64,000 bases of DNA, taken from assembly GCA_030674185.1 (NCBI GenBank), contig JAPXFY010000023.1, positions 16,050,686 to 16,114,685 on the forward strand. The letters are read 5' to 3'. The stretch is from Monoplex corrugatus (Eukaryota > Mollusca > Gastropoda > Littorinimorpha > Ranellidae). The position numbers and the translations under genes are program-made. Below the pieces are notes generated by a model that was not told where the DNA came from, did not search any database, and was given only the letters and a program-made list of their open reading frames with translations. Position 1 is the stretch's first letter. The number at the start of each line of letters is the position of its first letter. This document shows positions 1 through 11,440 of the stretch, piece by piece.

Positions 1-299
1 GTCTAAGCCCTGTTAAGTTGCTGTGTTGACTTCAACATTAATTCAAAAAGACTGGAGCCTCAACTTGTGCAAAACATCCATTTTTTCTCTACTTTTATTA
101 GTTTTAACAGGACTGACATTTTAAAAAAAAAAACTTTTCACGGACTGGAGTTTCTTATTAGTTGATAGTAGTCACCATGCCTAGTGAGTGTGGACAATGG
201 ATAATGCTAAAAGCACTGCTCAAAGTACTGGGTACAATCAGATGTTAACTCAAGAAAGACTTTTTCCTCAATGCTAAGCCACTGTAAACTACTACTTAC
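1..299 (-). other. First coding-sequence intron of the chromobox gene (partial)
   Basis: Non-coding sequence downstream of the GTAAGT donor of the chromobox exon. No other feature is visible apart from a short A-run. Confidence 0.7.
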
Positions 300-492
300 T
301 CTGGGTATCCTTTCCATTTCAACAGGTATTCTTTCTTGCCACCCCTTGTCCTTGAATCCACCACTTTTTCTACTGTGTACTCCTCCTCCTCTTCGCCATC
401 ATCGCCTTCTTCATCTGCCACCTCATCAGCTGTGATGACGTCATCATCATCTTTCTTTGATCGCTTGGCCAGTTTTCCTGTTTTAGACATGG
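300..492 (-). CDS. HP1-type chromobox protein, first coding exon (partial gene)
   Basis: This exon encodes the N-terminus of a heterochromatin protein 1 (CBX1/3/5-like) protein, a nuclear chromatin reader that binds methylated H3K9 through its chromodomain. The ATG is at 490-488. After a Lys/Asp-rich leader comes a run of acidic residues and then the chromodomain start EYTVEKVVDSRTRGGKKEYL followed by LLKWKGYP. The Tyr after the acidic run and the Trp of KWKGY correspond to aromatic-cage positions in the HP1 family. A splice acceptor (TTTTTGTCTCAG) lies two bases before the ATG, so the 5' UTR is on an upstream exon, and a GTAAGT donor starts at 299, splitting the codon after Pro. The acidic stretch directly before the chromodomain favours HP1 over Polycomb-type CBX proteins. 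The rest of the chromodomain, hinge and chromoshadow domain must lie beyond base 1. The start choice is firm because it follows the acceptor and gives the family-typical leader. Confidence 0.88.
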
Positions 493-565
493 CTGAGACA
501 AAAATCACCTCCCGGTGCTAAAACATACATTGATTATCAGTGTTCATCATATGCAAAAATAAGTT

Positions 566-620
566 TTAACTAGAAAGTGATCAAACACATAATAGTTTAA
601 CTAGAAAGTGATCAAACACA
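566..620. repeat. Short tandem duplication
   Basis: A stretch containing AACTAGAAAGTGATCAAACA occurs twice within about 31 bp, in the intron upstream of the chromobox coding exon. Confidence 0.7.
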
Positions 621-708
621 AACGCATACACAGACACAAATCAATGGAATCAGTACCAATTCACAACCAACCACATAATCTATCAATATCATATGACCAT
701 TTCATATG

Positions 709-826
709 TTCTCAACCCAGCAGTTGCCCTGGAGAAGTCGGCCGGATCGCCGATGAAAGCTACGCGAGTGAGTAGCCATTTTACTGAGAGATAGGTTTAG
801 CCAGGTAGCCATTTTGTGTATTTTAA
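709..826 (+). mobile_element. Penelope-like element 3' tail remnant
   Basis: This stretch has no ORF but matches, almost base for base, the sequence directly after the GIY-YIG ORF at 17938-18050. The shared part runs from CTCAACCCAGCAGTTG through GTCGGCCGGATCGCCGATGA to CAGGTAGCCATT. It is therefore read as a severely 5'-truncated copy of the same Penelope-like family. It contains the hairpin GTCGGC...GCCGAT found in the other copy. Confidence 0.7.
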
Positions 827-830
827 TTTT

Positions 831-3800
831 ACCCTTTCACCTCACACCCAGTCACATATAATAATAATACAGCGTCCCTGAACAAAAATGTCCTTGTTCA
901 TTGTAACCATACTGACATTAGTATCATTACTGTTGTTACTAAAAGCATCATGCTAGTTCTGTGTGTGTGTGTGTGTGTACAATAGTAGGTCAATATATCA
1001 TACGTCGACTTGAAAGATAAGAAAAAAACTTCTACTATAGCACTTTCAAGGCATTACTACATTTTCCACACTGAAATCCAATGTCCTTAACACCTGGCTG
1101 CAGGGCCCATCATCTTTTACAGTTCTGGCCCAAAATATGTTTACGGGGACTATCTCATCTCCACCACATCTCAATTGTCTACTTCTTCCAAAACTGTACC
1201 AAACATGTCCCGATGAAATGTTTATAAACATGAAACAGGTGGGAACTGCTGGAGAGAGAGACAGACAGACAGACAGAGAGAGAGAGAGACAGAGTGACAG
1301 ACACAGACAGAGACAGAGACTGAGAGAGAGAAATGTAAAAGGGTCCAGAGATTATAATCTGTACAATCTGGCATCAAGTCACTGTTCAAAACAGGTATTT
1401 ACTGCATTATTCAGTTTCCATATATGCATAGATTACATGACAAACTATACCTGTTAAGTGTTACACTCTACTTAGAAAAAATAAACAAACTGGACACAAA
1501 TTTTCTAATGAAAGGACCTACATAATCCGAGGAAATTGTTGTGGAAATCAGCATATATGAGAATTCACACCCTCAGGGAAAAAAAATTGGAATTCAAACA
1601 GTTTCTGTATGACTTTTGCTGTCAAAATATTTCTGTCTACAGTTTATTTCAACTTCTGACACATTGTGGACTGTGAAATCATAAATTTTTGCACATGCAG
1701 GACTGATAGGGGTTAACCTGGAGATTTTTAAAAACCTGAAACGGGGACAGGTACACAAGGGAAGACACTCATTATAGAGTTGCCCCCTTAAAGCCGAGCA
1801 CATTTTAACTGACTAAAGCAGTTTAGAGGCATATTCTGAACTGTCTTATACACTTACATTTTACAGCACTTTTACGGATTTTGTAAAAAATAAAGACCTG
1901 CTCTTCAGACTACAATACATGTTGAAAACTGGAGCTCTAGCTGGGAATCATATTATACCAAAAGTACTGTTTCTCAGTCATCAGATGGTTGACTGCTTGG
2001 GAATGCCAGGTACTGCTTTTACTTCTTTTCTCAGGGCCTGCTTATTCAGACATGCTTTGGTCAGGCATTTGCTTTGCAGATGTGGTGTAGCATACATATG
2101 ATCTTGTCTAAACACAGCAACAACACCATGTCAACTCTTAAGTCTAACTGATGGAGCTCTACACATATGATAGTACCATGTATTCCCCTTCAGTTCACAC
2201 GCAGAAGTACAATTCTGTAGCCCCCAAAATTTGCAACCTTACACTGAAGGGGGAGGGAGGGTGGAAGGGAGAGGGGGAGAGTGCGAGATCAAAGCAACAC
2301 CAAGTAGACTGTTTTCTATTTTCTCTGAATCAGTACCAGGCAGACAACAAAATGATTTCAGGTCCATTGAGAAACTTATTACACCCAGTCTGCTCCACCT
2401 GATCCCAGGCACTAAAGATGGCAATAAGCTGTCATTAGCATGGAAAACTTGGGCTTGTGTACATTTTGGATACGCACTGTTACTGTTATCTGGAATAATT
2501 TGAGGGTTTCATAAGAAATAAGATCTCTTCAGGATGATAGCAATAGTATGAATACCATATACCTATTCAACATACCTCTTCAATGAATCTGGGTTTTTCA
2601 GATAAATGTTACCTGTCCCACAGTGACTAGAATTATCTGGGTCAATTTATTTAACTGATTTTGACTGAGCGTCCTGAACTATTAATAGCAAAGGCAGAAC
2701 GAAAACAAGGGAGTCTTGAGGATGGTAGAAACAGGTGAACCACCTAAATCTCTGCTAATACAGATCAACAGACTTCCCCTTAGCTACAAGTACAATACAC
2801 TGTCAGTTAAAAAACACAAATATTTCATTTAAAGTATTGACAAGTTCACTGCTTTTATTTAACCCAGAGAAAAACTGAAAAGGTGCATCTTATACAGGTG
2901 AATGTCTGAACAGCAGAAGTATACATTCCTTTGTTTCCACAAGAGCACACTGCCTTCCTTTCTTGGTGAAGGTTGATCTGGTGTCCCGACTACATATAAC
3001 TTTTACTTGAAACTGAATTTACTTGTTGAACAGTAGCCCTTGAAGTATTACATGGAAAGTCTGATTTACCTAAAAACTTGTTCTCGCACAGACGCATACA
3101 TTTTTTTCCTTACAAGGATTTCCATCTAGACCAATTCAGAAAAAGATTTCCATTCACAGACCAAATAAGTTTAACCTTTAGATCAAGTCTCTGGATTAGT
3201 CAAAAATAGCAACAACCAAAAAAAAAAATGGTGGTGAGAGACCAAGATGTTTTGGGTTTTTTGGCTGCAATTATACTGAATTCAATACACACAAAAACCA
3301 CCAGGTAAACAGATCTGAGACTGCCAATATCATCATGAATATAAGACCCACCATGGGAAAATTAACAAAGTGCAATTTTTTTGTTTCTTATTCGTCTTAA
3401 GCATTTCAAAGTTTATGAATTAACATGCAAAAAATGTCATCCGTGGACAGCAGTGATGATTATTATGCGCAAATACGTCTCAGACACAGAAAATTCTTCT
3501 TAGACGCATGAAGAGTTCAGGCCAATGTGTAATGAAAACATACCCAATTTTAGCCTGCTGTGTTGGTTTTCCACTCTATGTACTATAGCTTCAAGCACGT
3601 CCAGTGTGTGCACTTTTGTTTGGTCTGTTACAATTTTTGCAATGAAAATAGAAGCCTAAACTTTCCTCATGGTTTTGGAAGTTTTGGGATCAATGGACAA
3701 CTTCCATCTGGAGAATAGTAACAAGAAGCTTCAAAATAACCTTCCCAGTTTATGACTGGAAAACAATAATATTACAATTCAGTCAAGCTGCCTCAGAGCA

Positions 3801-3967
3801 ATAAGTAGGCAAACCTCTAAATCTAAATCAATATCTCTGTGAATAAGTATTGTTAAGCTTACAGGCAATCTGTATTGTTTTATTAAGTATGAATTAATGC
3901 TGCTTAGCTTATAAACTATCTGTAGTGTTTTATGAAGTTCCTTTGTGTTTGTGAGCCTCTGTGTGTC

Positions 3968-4026
<59 letters not shown>

Positions 4027-4740
4027 TTTGTGTGTGTTGTGTTTGTGTGTGTGTTTGTGTTTGTGTGTGTTTGTTTTCAGTTCAATATCCAACGGTTATC
4101 AAGTGTGATCCCCCTATCCTGGTGACCTAAAAATTTGGAAGTACATTTTGCATGTGAAATCTGATCTAAAATCAAGGAAATAATTAGCAGCAACTCAAAA
4201 TGGATTTTCCAAGGACAATAATCCAAGGAATTTGATTCTTTTCGTAATGGAAATACAAATATTCAATGATGGATATGCCATAAGATGGTGCACATGTGTG
4301 TGAGTGTGTGTGTGTGTGTAAGAGTGTGTGTGTGTGCATGCATACATGTGTGTGTGTGCATGCATATGTGTTACTATTCAGTTCTTTACATGCACATATG
4401 ATGAGAAGACATTTCCATTATTTTTTCTTGTGATACTTTGGTTTCTTATGGGCCTTCCACTAATCCAGAATGTGTAAAAAGAAATTGTGCAAACTTTATT
4501 TCTCAATTTTAAGGGCCATTCAATGACAAAACTGTCACTTTTTAACCTAGCACAAATGGATAGTCTGTTCATTTTCCTTTCAGGAAAAAAAAAGCAAGTT
4601 ATGAATACTTTTATGAAATAGTTTGTATGCATTTTTTTGTTTTTAAAAATTGCCCTACCCGCACAAAAATCACTTGCCAAGTGACTTGGCAAGTAGCAAA
4701 CGCCAAACGCAAGCAAAACAATACATTTGACACCGAAGGG
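831..4740. other. Gene-free stretch, probable chromobox 5' intron
   Basis: No convincing coding sequence. It holds (TG)n at 961-978, a GACA/GA purine tract at 1251-1330, a long (TG)n tract at 3958-4075 and shorter TG tracts at 4296-4370. The chromobox coding exon begins with an internal acceptor, so this stretch is likely to lie inside its 5' UTR intron, although the upstream exon could not be identified. Confidence 0.5.
3958..4075. repeat. (TG)n microsatellite
   Basis: Nearly uninterrupted TG dinucleotides with a few TTTG interruptions. Cys/Val ORFs across it are low-complexity artefacts. Confidence 0.95.
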
Positions 4741-4747
4741 ATTAAAA

Positions 4748-4808
4748 CCCTTTCCTCCCGCACCTTATCCACCAAGACACCGGTGGATAAGATGAGGGAG
4801 TGAAAGGG
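4748..4808. mobile_element. Minimal piggyBac-like palindromic MITE
   Basis: A 61-bp near-perfect palindrome. The left arm begins CCCTTTCCTCCCGCACCTTA and the right arm ends GAGGGAGTGAAAGGG. The right flank is TTAA and the left flank is a slightly decayed TTAAAA. TTAA target duplications with ends starting CCC are typical of piggyBac-type elements. It belongs to the same family as 21518-21702, 40036-40191 and 51547-51695. Confidence 0.7.
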
Positions 4809-4812
4809 TTAA

Positions 4813-5967
4813 ATGTTAGTCAACAAGAGCTGAGACTAGTTCCACTATTTACAGTCTCAGTGCGTAGTCTCGGCCAAAACTAGGCTTATCTCTATCGTGA
4901 TGTGCGACTTAGTCACATAAACCAAGCTACCGTGGCTTTGATAGCCTAAGGCCTAGTCTTACACATCGTGGAATTTATGGCTCATTTGTCGAATGCCAAG
5001 TTTCATAGCCTAAAGATCTACATTCTGTCTCCTTTGTCGAATTGCAAAGCTTTCATTGTTTGAAATTACGTCTTCTCTCAATCTCTGTGTCACAATTACC
5101 AATGAAATACCTTAATTCGAGTCCCCGTATTTTCAAACGACAAGTACATAACAGTTACTACTTAGTGAAATAACTGGGCATTCAACGCAACGCACGATCA
5201 AACTTCAAAAAGCAGAAAACTATAAACCAATATAGTTAAAATTATTGCATTAGCCTTTCGACAGCATCATTGTGCGCGCCATTTTGACATCAAATTAGAT
5301 GCTACCCAAGTATACGCCCTACACACATATTTCGCAACATGTACACCATGCTGGTCACTGCCAAAAGCAACATGACTTCGCTTAATTTCTAAAAAGTTTG
5401 CATTAGTACCTTAATTTTGCTTTGTACATACCTGATTATGTGGTCAAAATTTAGTAAGCCTTGCCTCTACAACGCGCATGCGTGAGAATGGCGTATCCGG
5501 GGCATGTGACTAAATTCGCGGGAAAGGTCAAGTTCCACCAGTGCAAACCTAGCTGCCCTTTAATAACAGTATCAACTGTTTATCATTTTAACAGTTTATG
5601 GAACCGTTTTTATTTTTCAAGTGTTTCATCAATTACCCGACAACAGTTACAAACATCATTTTTTGGTGCGAAAATCGTCTTCACAAAACAGTAGGTCTTG
5701 TTCATGTGAGTTCACGCTCGAAACAGCAGACGATGTTTTACTTCGGTGCCCTCATTCCAGTGGGTTTTGACCTCAAGCTGAGGACGACAGGTATGGTCAC
5801 TTTGCGGTGCCCATCTGCGAATCTAAATTTCTTGGGAAAAGTTTTCCTTTTCTATGTCTGGCATCAAAAGAGAATACCGGTGAAGTCATTATCATCAACA
5901 TTAGTAATGACCAACTCCCCTGGCGGCAAAAGCTCCATGGCAGCCAGCGGGAACTTGGAAAAAACGA
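4813..5967. other. Gene-free stretch, possible chromobox promoter area
   Basis: No ORF here is convincing. The part near 5265-5300 and 5470-5520 is locally richer in CpG (GCGCGCCATTTTGACATC, CAACGCGCATGCGTG) than its surroundings. It is a candidate start region for the minus-strand chromobox gene. I saw no clear TATA box or first-exon donor, so this is only a suggestion. Confidence 0.3.
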
Positions 5968-5971
5968 CGCA

Positions 5972-6590
5972 TTCTTCTTCTTCTTCCGTAAAGTCTCCTC
6001 AATCAACAGGCTGATTATTATGGGACTGTGAAACGGGGGCTCTGCTTTAAACCAAACAAACAAAAACAAAAAATCCTTATTCTGTTTCCTATTTCTTTAT
6101 CACGATATTACATTCATACTACAAAGTGACACCCCCCACCCCTACCTCACCTACTCATTAGCCTACACACACACACACACAAAAAAAAGGTAAAAGCTAC
6201 GTGCGGAGCTGTCAGCAGGCTACCACGTTCGCTTTTCATCCATTACTATGGACTAGCTGACCCTAGGTTGCAGTAGGCAACTCAGGCCCGCAACATTCAC
6301 ACAATGAGATAAAGTATGGAGAAGTTTACTGGAGAAGCCTGTTGACCCGTGACACAAATGTGTCAGGGGTCTTGGCATCGACGGTCTTCTGGGGGAGGGA
6401 GTTCCAGTCCACAATTGTTCTTGGGAGGAACATCAGCCGGTAGTCGGTGTCTGCAGCTATTTGTGTGAACTGCTGGTCATGACGTCGTCGCATTCTCTTC
6501 TTGGGAGGTTGGAGTTGTTGTTTCAACTTGGGGCAGCTGACTAAGTTGTTTTTGATTGTCATTGCCACATGAGGTCTGACCGTACATGCC
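5972..6590 (-). mobile_element. CR1-like LINE 3' fragment (family B)
   Basis: Minus-strand 5'-truncated LINE. Codons 6568-6326 give the end of a LINE ORF2 protein, with LPRTIVDWNSLP, the usual C-terminal signature of CR1/Jockey-type reverse transcriptase proteins, then TFVSRVNRLLQ and a stop. The 3' UTR runs down to a (GAA)4 tail at about 5972-5985. The last 40 bases of 3' UTR (AATCAGCCTGTTGATTGAGG) match the tail of the family-B LINE at 20028-20746, so both belong to one family. Confidence 0.75.
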
Positions 6591-7087
6591 GACGAACGAA
6601 AGAGGAATTATTCAATTGATTTCAATAAAATTTTTGTCTTCTTCCGAAATGTACCTTTTGGCACATCAGTTCTGCTGTAAAAACAGCAAAACAAAACAAA
6701 ACAAAACAAAAAAACATACTATGCACACACAAGCTCACACACACGTTTTACTTAGCCGCGACTTAGGCCTACTATCAATTAAAAAAATAGAAAAAAAAAG
6801 AGAGAAAAAGAAAGGAAAACAGAGAGGAGAGATAGACAGACAGACAGTGGAAAAGAATTATGAAACAGAAGCTATCATATTTTACAACGAAGGACAGGCA
6901 AAATACATTAATAAACATTTTGAAATTGAATATATTCAGTGCACAAATATGCAATCGTAAATATTCAGCATCGACCTTCCTCTAAACTCCCTGTTTGCCC
7001 CAAGTCTTTCCTTGAGCACCTATACAAGGCAATGATCAATCTCCAAGTTTAGTTGTCTCACACAGACACATTAAACAACACGTATCC
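6591..7087. other. Gene-free stretch
   Basis: AT-rich with simple runs (CAAAA)n near 6690, A/G-rich near 6785-6830 and (GACA)n near 6835. Nothing else recognised. Confidence 0.5.
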
Positions 7088-8150
7088 GTCTACGACAATA
7101 CATAGTTCTGACTTTGACATGTATGTACAAAGCAAAGACGGACAATACATAGTTCTGACTTTGACATGTATGTACAAAGCAAAGACGGACAATACATAGT
7201 TCTGACTTTGTCATATATGTACAAAGCAAAGATCGACAATACATAGTTCTGACTTTGTCATATAGTACAAAGCAAAGATTGACAATACATAGTTCTGACT
7301 TTGTCATATATGGTACAAAGCAAAGATCGACAATACATGTTCTGACTTTGTCATATAGTGACAAAGCAAAGATCGACAATACATAGTTCTGACTTCGACA
7401 TGTATGTACAAAGCAAAGATCGACAATACATAGTTTGACTTGACATATACGTAAAAAAAATTTTAAAAAGGCAAAGATGGGCAATACATAGTTCTGACTT
7501 TGACATATATGTAAAAAAAAAAAATTTAAAAAAAGGCAAAGATGGACAATACATAGTTCTGACTTTAACATGTATGTACAAAGCAAAGACCGACAATACA
7601 TAGTTCTGACTTTGACATATATGTAAAAAAAAAAAAAAAAAGGCAAAGATGGACAATACATAGTTCTGACTTTGACATGTATGTACAAAACAAAGATCGA
7701 CAATACATAGTTCTGACTTTGACATATATGTACAAAACAAAGATCGACAATACATAGTTCTGACTTTGACATATATGTAAAAAAAAAAAAAGGCAAAGAT
7801 GGCAATACATAGTTCTGACTTTGACATATATGTAAAAAAAAAAAAGCAAAGATGGGTAATACATAGTTCTGACTTTGACATATATGTAAAAAAAAAAAAA
7901 AAGGCAAAGATAGACAATACATAATTCTGACCTTGACATGTATGTACAAGGCAAAGGTCGACAATACATGTACATAGTTCTGACTTTGTCATATATGTAC
8001 AGGGCAAAGGTCGACAATACATAGTTCTGACCTTGACATGTATGTACAAGGCAAAGTCGACAATACATAGTTCTGACTTTGACATGTATGTAAAAGGAAA
8101 AGATGGACAATACACAGTTCTGATTTGATATGTATGTACAAAGCAAAGAT
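7088..8150. repeat. 47-bp minisatellite, about 21-22 copies
   Basis: Tandem array with unit core AATACATAGTTCTGACTTTG followed by ACATGTATGTACAAAGCAAA and GACGGAC, period about 47 bp. In seven or so units the TACAAAG portion is replaced by a run of 10-18 A residues. The 225-297 residue minus-strand ORFs that cross it come from the repeat and are not genes. Confidence 0.93.
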
Positions 8151-8904
8151 CTCGTTTGATCGCCTCCTGGAGGCTTGAGGTCCCAATGATTCCTTGAGCT
8201 TTGCTGACAGGGGCTACTGGCTGGAAAGCTTTGTTTCTTCACTAGTCGTATTCCTGAAAACCCAAAAAATTAACTGGACTTTACTTGACAGTCCAAATTG
8301 ATGACCCTGGTAGGGTTACCCGTGTCGGACAGGTCAAGGGGGAGGGATGAGATAAAGCATGGTTCCACCTTCTTTCCCATTTTTATCATCTTCTCTTTAT
8401 AATCACGAGTGGTTGCCGTAAGCAACCCGTAATCCCGAGCTCGAATTACTTGACCATGGGATGAGTGGCCGTACGTTACGTTAAAGTACACTGTCTGGAG
8501 TCATACGGGACAGTTCCAGGCAAATGGATGCCATGAGAATGGCCATTCATCGTCCCTTCCCCAGCACGGCAGCTGTCTTGGGGTGACCGGTTAAATTCAG
8601 TCATCGTTGAGCCTACGCTCACGAGTCAATCTTACCAAACTAAACGAAAAAGAGAAGCTTACATGAACGTGGACTCAGATTCTGACGCAGCAGGGATATC
8701 TCCACACAAAACCATAACCATCTGTTCTCTACATGTATACATATATCCGTCTGTTCCCGTTACAAAGGAAGAACTGGTTGATCTGATGGAGGAACTTCCA
8801 AGACCTTTTCTGATGTTGGCGATTTGGATGGCCATTCCCCGCATTAGGGTAGTGAAGATATTTCAGCCCGGGGTATCCTGCTGGAAAACACCTTCTCAGA
8901 ATTA
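8151..8904. other. Unassigned stretch
   Basis: No recognisable gene. The segment ending near 8640 with TTACCAAACTAAACG resembles the CTAAA-type tails of nearby LINE and SINE copies but could not be assigned. Confidence 0.4.
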
Positions 8905-9227
8905 AGGCCTACGCAGAGTGGGTTCGTTTTCGGCTCGCGATCGGCTCGTAATCGGCTTTGTCCTTGATGACCTTGCCGACTGGTAGCCGTGGAAATTAAA
9001 AAACCTCTTTCATCCAATAGCACAGGCAGAGTGAACACGGCTCGTGTTCGGCTCGCGATCGGCTACCATTCGCAACTTTCTGTGCCGACTGGCATCTAAG
9101 CGCTGCACTTAATTTCACGAGCCGTACGCGAACCGAATGCAAGACGTGCAGTTCACGTCTTGCTCTCGGCTCGTGTACGGCTCAGCATCTATGAAACCGA
9201 ATAGCCGAACCCACTCTGCGTAGGCCT
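8905..9227. mobile_element. PIF/Harbinger-like MITE with TTA target duplication
   Basis: A 323-bp non-coding element. The left end AGGCCTACGCAGAGTGGGTT and the right end AACCCACTCTGCGTAGGCCT are perfect inverted repeats, extending to at least 22 bp. It is flanked by direct TTA trinucleotides (8902-8904 and 9228-9230). A 3-bp TTA duplication with short TIRs is typical of PIF/Harbinger elements. The interior repeats CGGCTCGCGATCGGCT twice and has inverted counterparts, giving a folded, GC-rich subterminal structure. No transposase is encoded. Confidence 0.85.
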
Positions 9228-9231
9228 TTAG

Positions 9232-10080
9232 ACTTATGCTGTCTAAACGATGGGTCTCCAAATATATTCATCCTGCAAATGGTACATTTTCGTGCTTGGA
9301 TCTATCGATGTGTGATGCTTTATTGGTCTCTGGTTATGAATGGAGAGTTCTCGGTGATCTGCATGGAAATGACCATTTTCCAGTTGTCTTAACAAACGTT
9401 GAACATAAATCCTTATCGGAATGTTTGAATTTCCACAAAGCTAATTGGGATTTATACGCTTGGACCACCCAGAGGTAACTGGAGGAAGACAAAGTTCTGC
9501 AAAGAGATGATCCGGTAGACACTCAACACAAGATATCCTGAACTGTGCCAAGAAAGCAATTTCCACATCATCAAAGAAACCTCAAATGTCTAAAACATTC
9601 TGGATTAAATCTGAATGTAAACAAATAAAATCGCGCCTTCCACACACCATCAACACACAACGTTCAAGCTTATCAGAAACTCAGGGCAAAATCGAGGTAT
9701 GTCTTTGAAACAAGTAAGGAACAATCTTGGAGAGACTTCTATTCGAAACTAACGTCCTGTACTCCAAAGAAAAAAGTGTGGAAAATTATTTTAGAAATTA
9801 CAGGAGGGAAAAAACACCTGTCTTTCTGTCAACCCATCTCAAGCTGTCAGATTCCCTGATCACTGACAAAAAGCAGTTTCTAATTTGTTAGCTTCCACCA
9901 TTGAAACCAGCTCTTCCCCAGCCAACATATAGGCGCGTTTCCTTAAAACAAATCCCTCAAAGAAAAGACAGCCTGTAACTTTTCATCTGATCACACGGAA
10001 GAGTACAGTCTTCCACTGACCTTAGCCGAATTAAAAGCTGCTCTTCTGACCTGGCGCAGACTGACACGGATCACATTCTA
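9232..10080 (+). pseudogene. Degenerate Jockey-like LINE, endonuclease end to start of RT
   Basis: The frame at 9236-9478 reads as the C-terminal half of an APE-type LINE endonuclease: HPANGTFSCLDLSMCDALL followed by WRVLGDLHGNDHFPVVL, where the GNDHFPV segment is the conserved catalytic His region (SDHFPI in relatives). Downstream, shifted frames contain the linker of such LINEs (for example SWRDFYSKLTSCTPKKKVWK at about 9730-9785) and then LTLAELKAALL at about 10020. The protein is broken by several stops and frameshifts. It ends abruptly near 10080 at the start of the RT domain, so it is a dead internal fragment rather than a usual 5'-truncated copy. Confidence 0.7.
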
Positions 10081-10084
10081 CTTA

Positions 10085-11090
10085 TAGCAAAATGAAGATC
10101 AAAGATTAAAGCAAAAAAGAAATCTCCACCCCTTTGATCTGATACGACATTGGAAAGCTAGAAGATGAATCCATGAAATCAAAATTTCTAATAACCGAAA
10201 ATCAGTTTGAATCACTACTGCATACGCAAGAAGAAAAACAACCAGATGAGTTATATGGCAAGAAATGAAAGCCGTATGGAAAGAAACGGCTGAAACTATC
10301 ATTGGAAAACAGACAAAACCGTGGATCAGCACAACAAAGATAATGTTTGCTGAAGAAAAGAGAAAGGCAAGGAAACATGGAGACAACCAAAGATATAAAA
10401 ACCTATGCAATAAGAAGACTGGAGTCATGGTAATCGGTAAAAATCCCTTCATGCAAAATAACAACAAACAGCACAACCTTGAGACAGGTTGATGGGTTTA
10501 GATGTCTGGGAGCGATCATCTCACCAGACGGCAGATGCACATCAGAAATAGCCAGCAGAGTAGGCCATGCCAAAACAGCATTCAAGAAGATGAAAGGCAT
10601 TCTTACCAACAAACGCCTATCAATTAACATCAGGAAGAGAGTTCTTGAATGTTATATAGAACCGATAATGTTATACTGTTGTGAGGCGTGGACTGTCGAC
10701 AAACAAAGCCAGAGCAAGATTGAGGCAGCCGAGATGTGGTTTCTAAGAAGAATGTTGAGAGTTCCATAGACAGGAAAGAAAACAAAAGAGACAGTCCTGA
10801 TGGAGGCAGACACAAGATCATTCACAAGGAAGAACAGGAAAAGACAGGCAACATTTATAGGCCATTTTATGAGGAAAGGGCAGTTGGAGCACTTGGTCAC
10901 AACAGGAAAGCTGGAGGGAAAGAGAGCACCAGGTAGACCCAGGGAGAAATTATTGGACGGACTTACAGGGTGGCTGAGAACGGAGAGGGTGGAAGATGTG
11001 CTTGCGGCAGCAAGAGATAGATACATATGGAGGGCCATGATCGCCAATGCCGTTCGGCAGGGCACTTGATGATGATGCAATAGAGTCAGG
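10085..11090 (+). pseudogene. RTE/BovB-like LINE copy 1, internally deleted
   Basis: Plus-strand piece of the RTE family that is full-length at 12112-15492. The first part (about 10100-10410) encodes the linker between endonuclease and RT. It then jumps, at the NKK/TGVMVIGK joint near 10412, to the region after the RT active site, so most of the RT is deleted. Codons 10479-10769 give FRCLGAIISPDGRCTSEIAS and AEMWFLRRMLRVP. The C-terminal end follows in another frame (10800-11069), including FIGHFMRKGQLEHL and GKRAPGRPREKLLDGL. It ends with GGCACTTGATGATGATG, the (GAT)n tail seen in the other copies. Confidence 0.8.
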
Positions 11091-11117
11091 CAGCAAATAA
11101 AACATGATAAGAAAAAA

Positions 11118-11440
11118 AAAGGTTAGAAGAATGTCCAAGAATTACAGAATTTGACAAAGTGAACAAGTCAAGGCCTTCTTCAGTAAGATAAAATCTGTCG
11201 CATGCAAATGTTTCCCACCAAAACAGCTGACCATCAAATCCTCATCAGGAGAAGCACTAACAGACCCTGAGGGAATAGTAAAGCGAGGACAGAGTACAGC
11301 ACACAACTGTTCAGTTATACAACACTGATGATACTGTTGCGGGCGTAAAAGCAGAAAATTTGGAGCAACCGGCCTATCTCCACGAAGTCGAATCAGCGGT
11401 ACAAAAACTAGGAAACAGCTCTTTCCACATTTTTTTTTTT
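11118..11440 (+). pseudogene. LINE D left fragment
   Basis: Broken reading frames resemble the linker before the RT of a different LINE, including QLYNTDDTVAGVKAENLEQP and then a VESAVQKLGNS-like segment that normally precedes the RT core. The RTE copy 2 begins where it stops. The RT part of the same LINE type is seen again at 15747-16420, after the RTE material, so the two may be one interrupted element. The intervening RT N-terminus is missing. Confidence 0.45.

Noticed and set aside
3945..4130. Cys/Val-rich ORF, and similar ones at 18375-18748 and 25066-25425
   Set aside because: Simple translations of (TG)n or (CA)n microsatellites.
5461..6014. ORFs of 77 and 138 codons
   Set aside because: No motif or plausible splice structure; the end overlaps the family-B LINE tail.
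7071..8242. ORFs of 225-297 codons on the minus strand
   Set aside because: They lie entirely inside the 47-bp minisatellite and repeat the same peptide in shifting frames.
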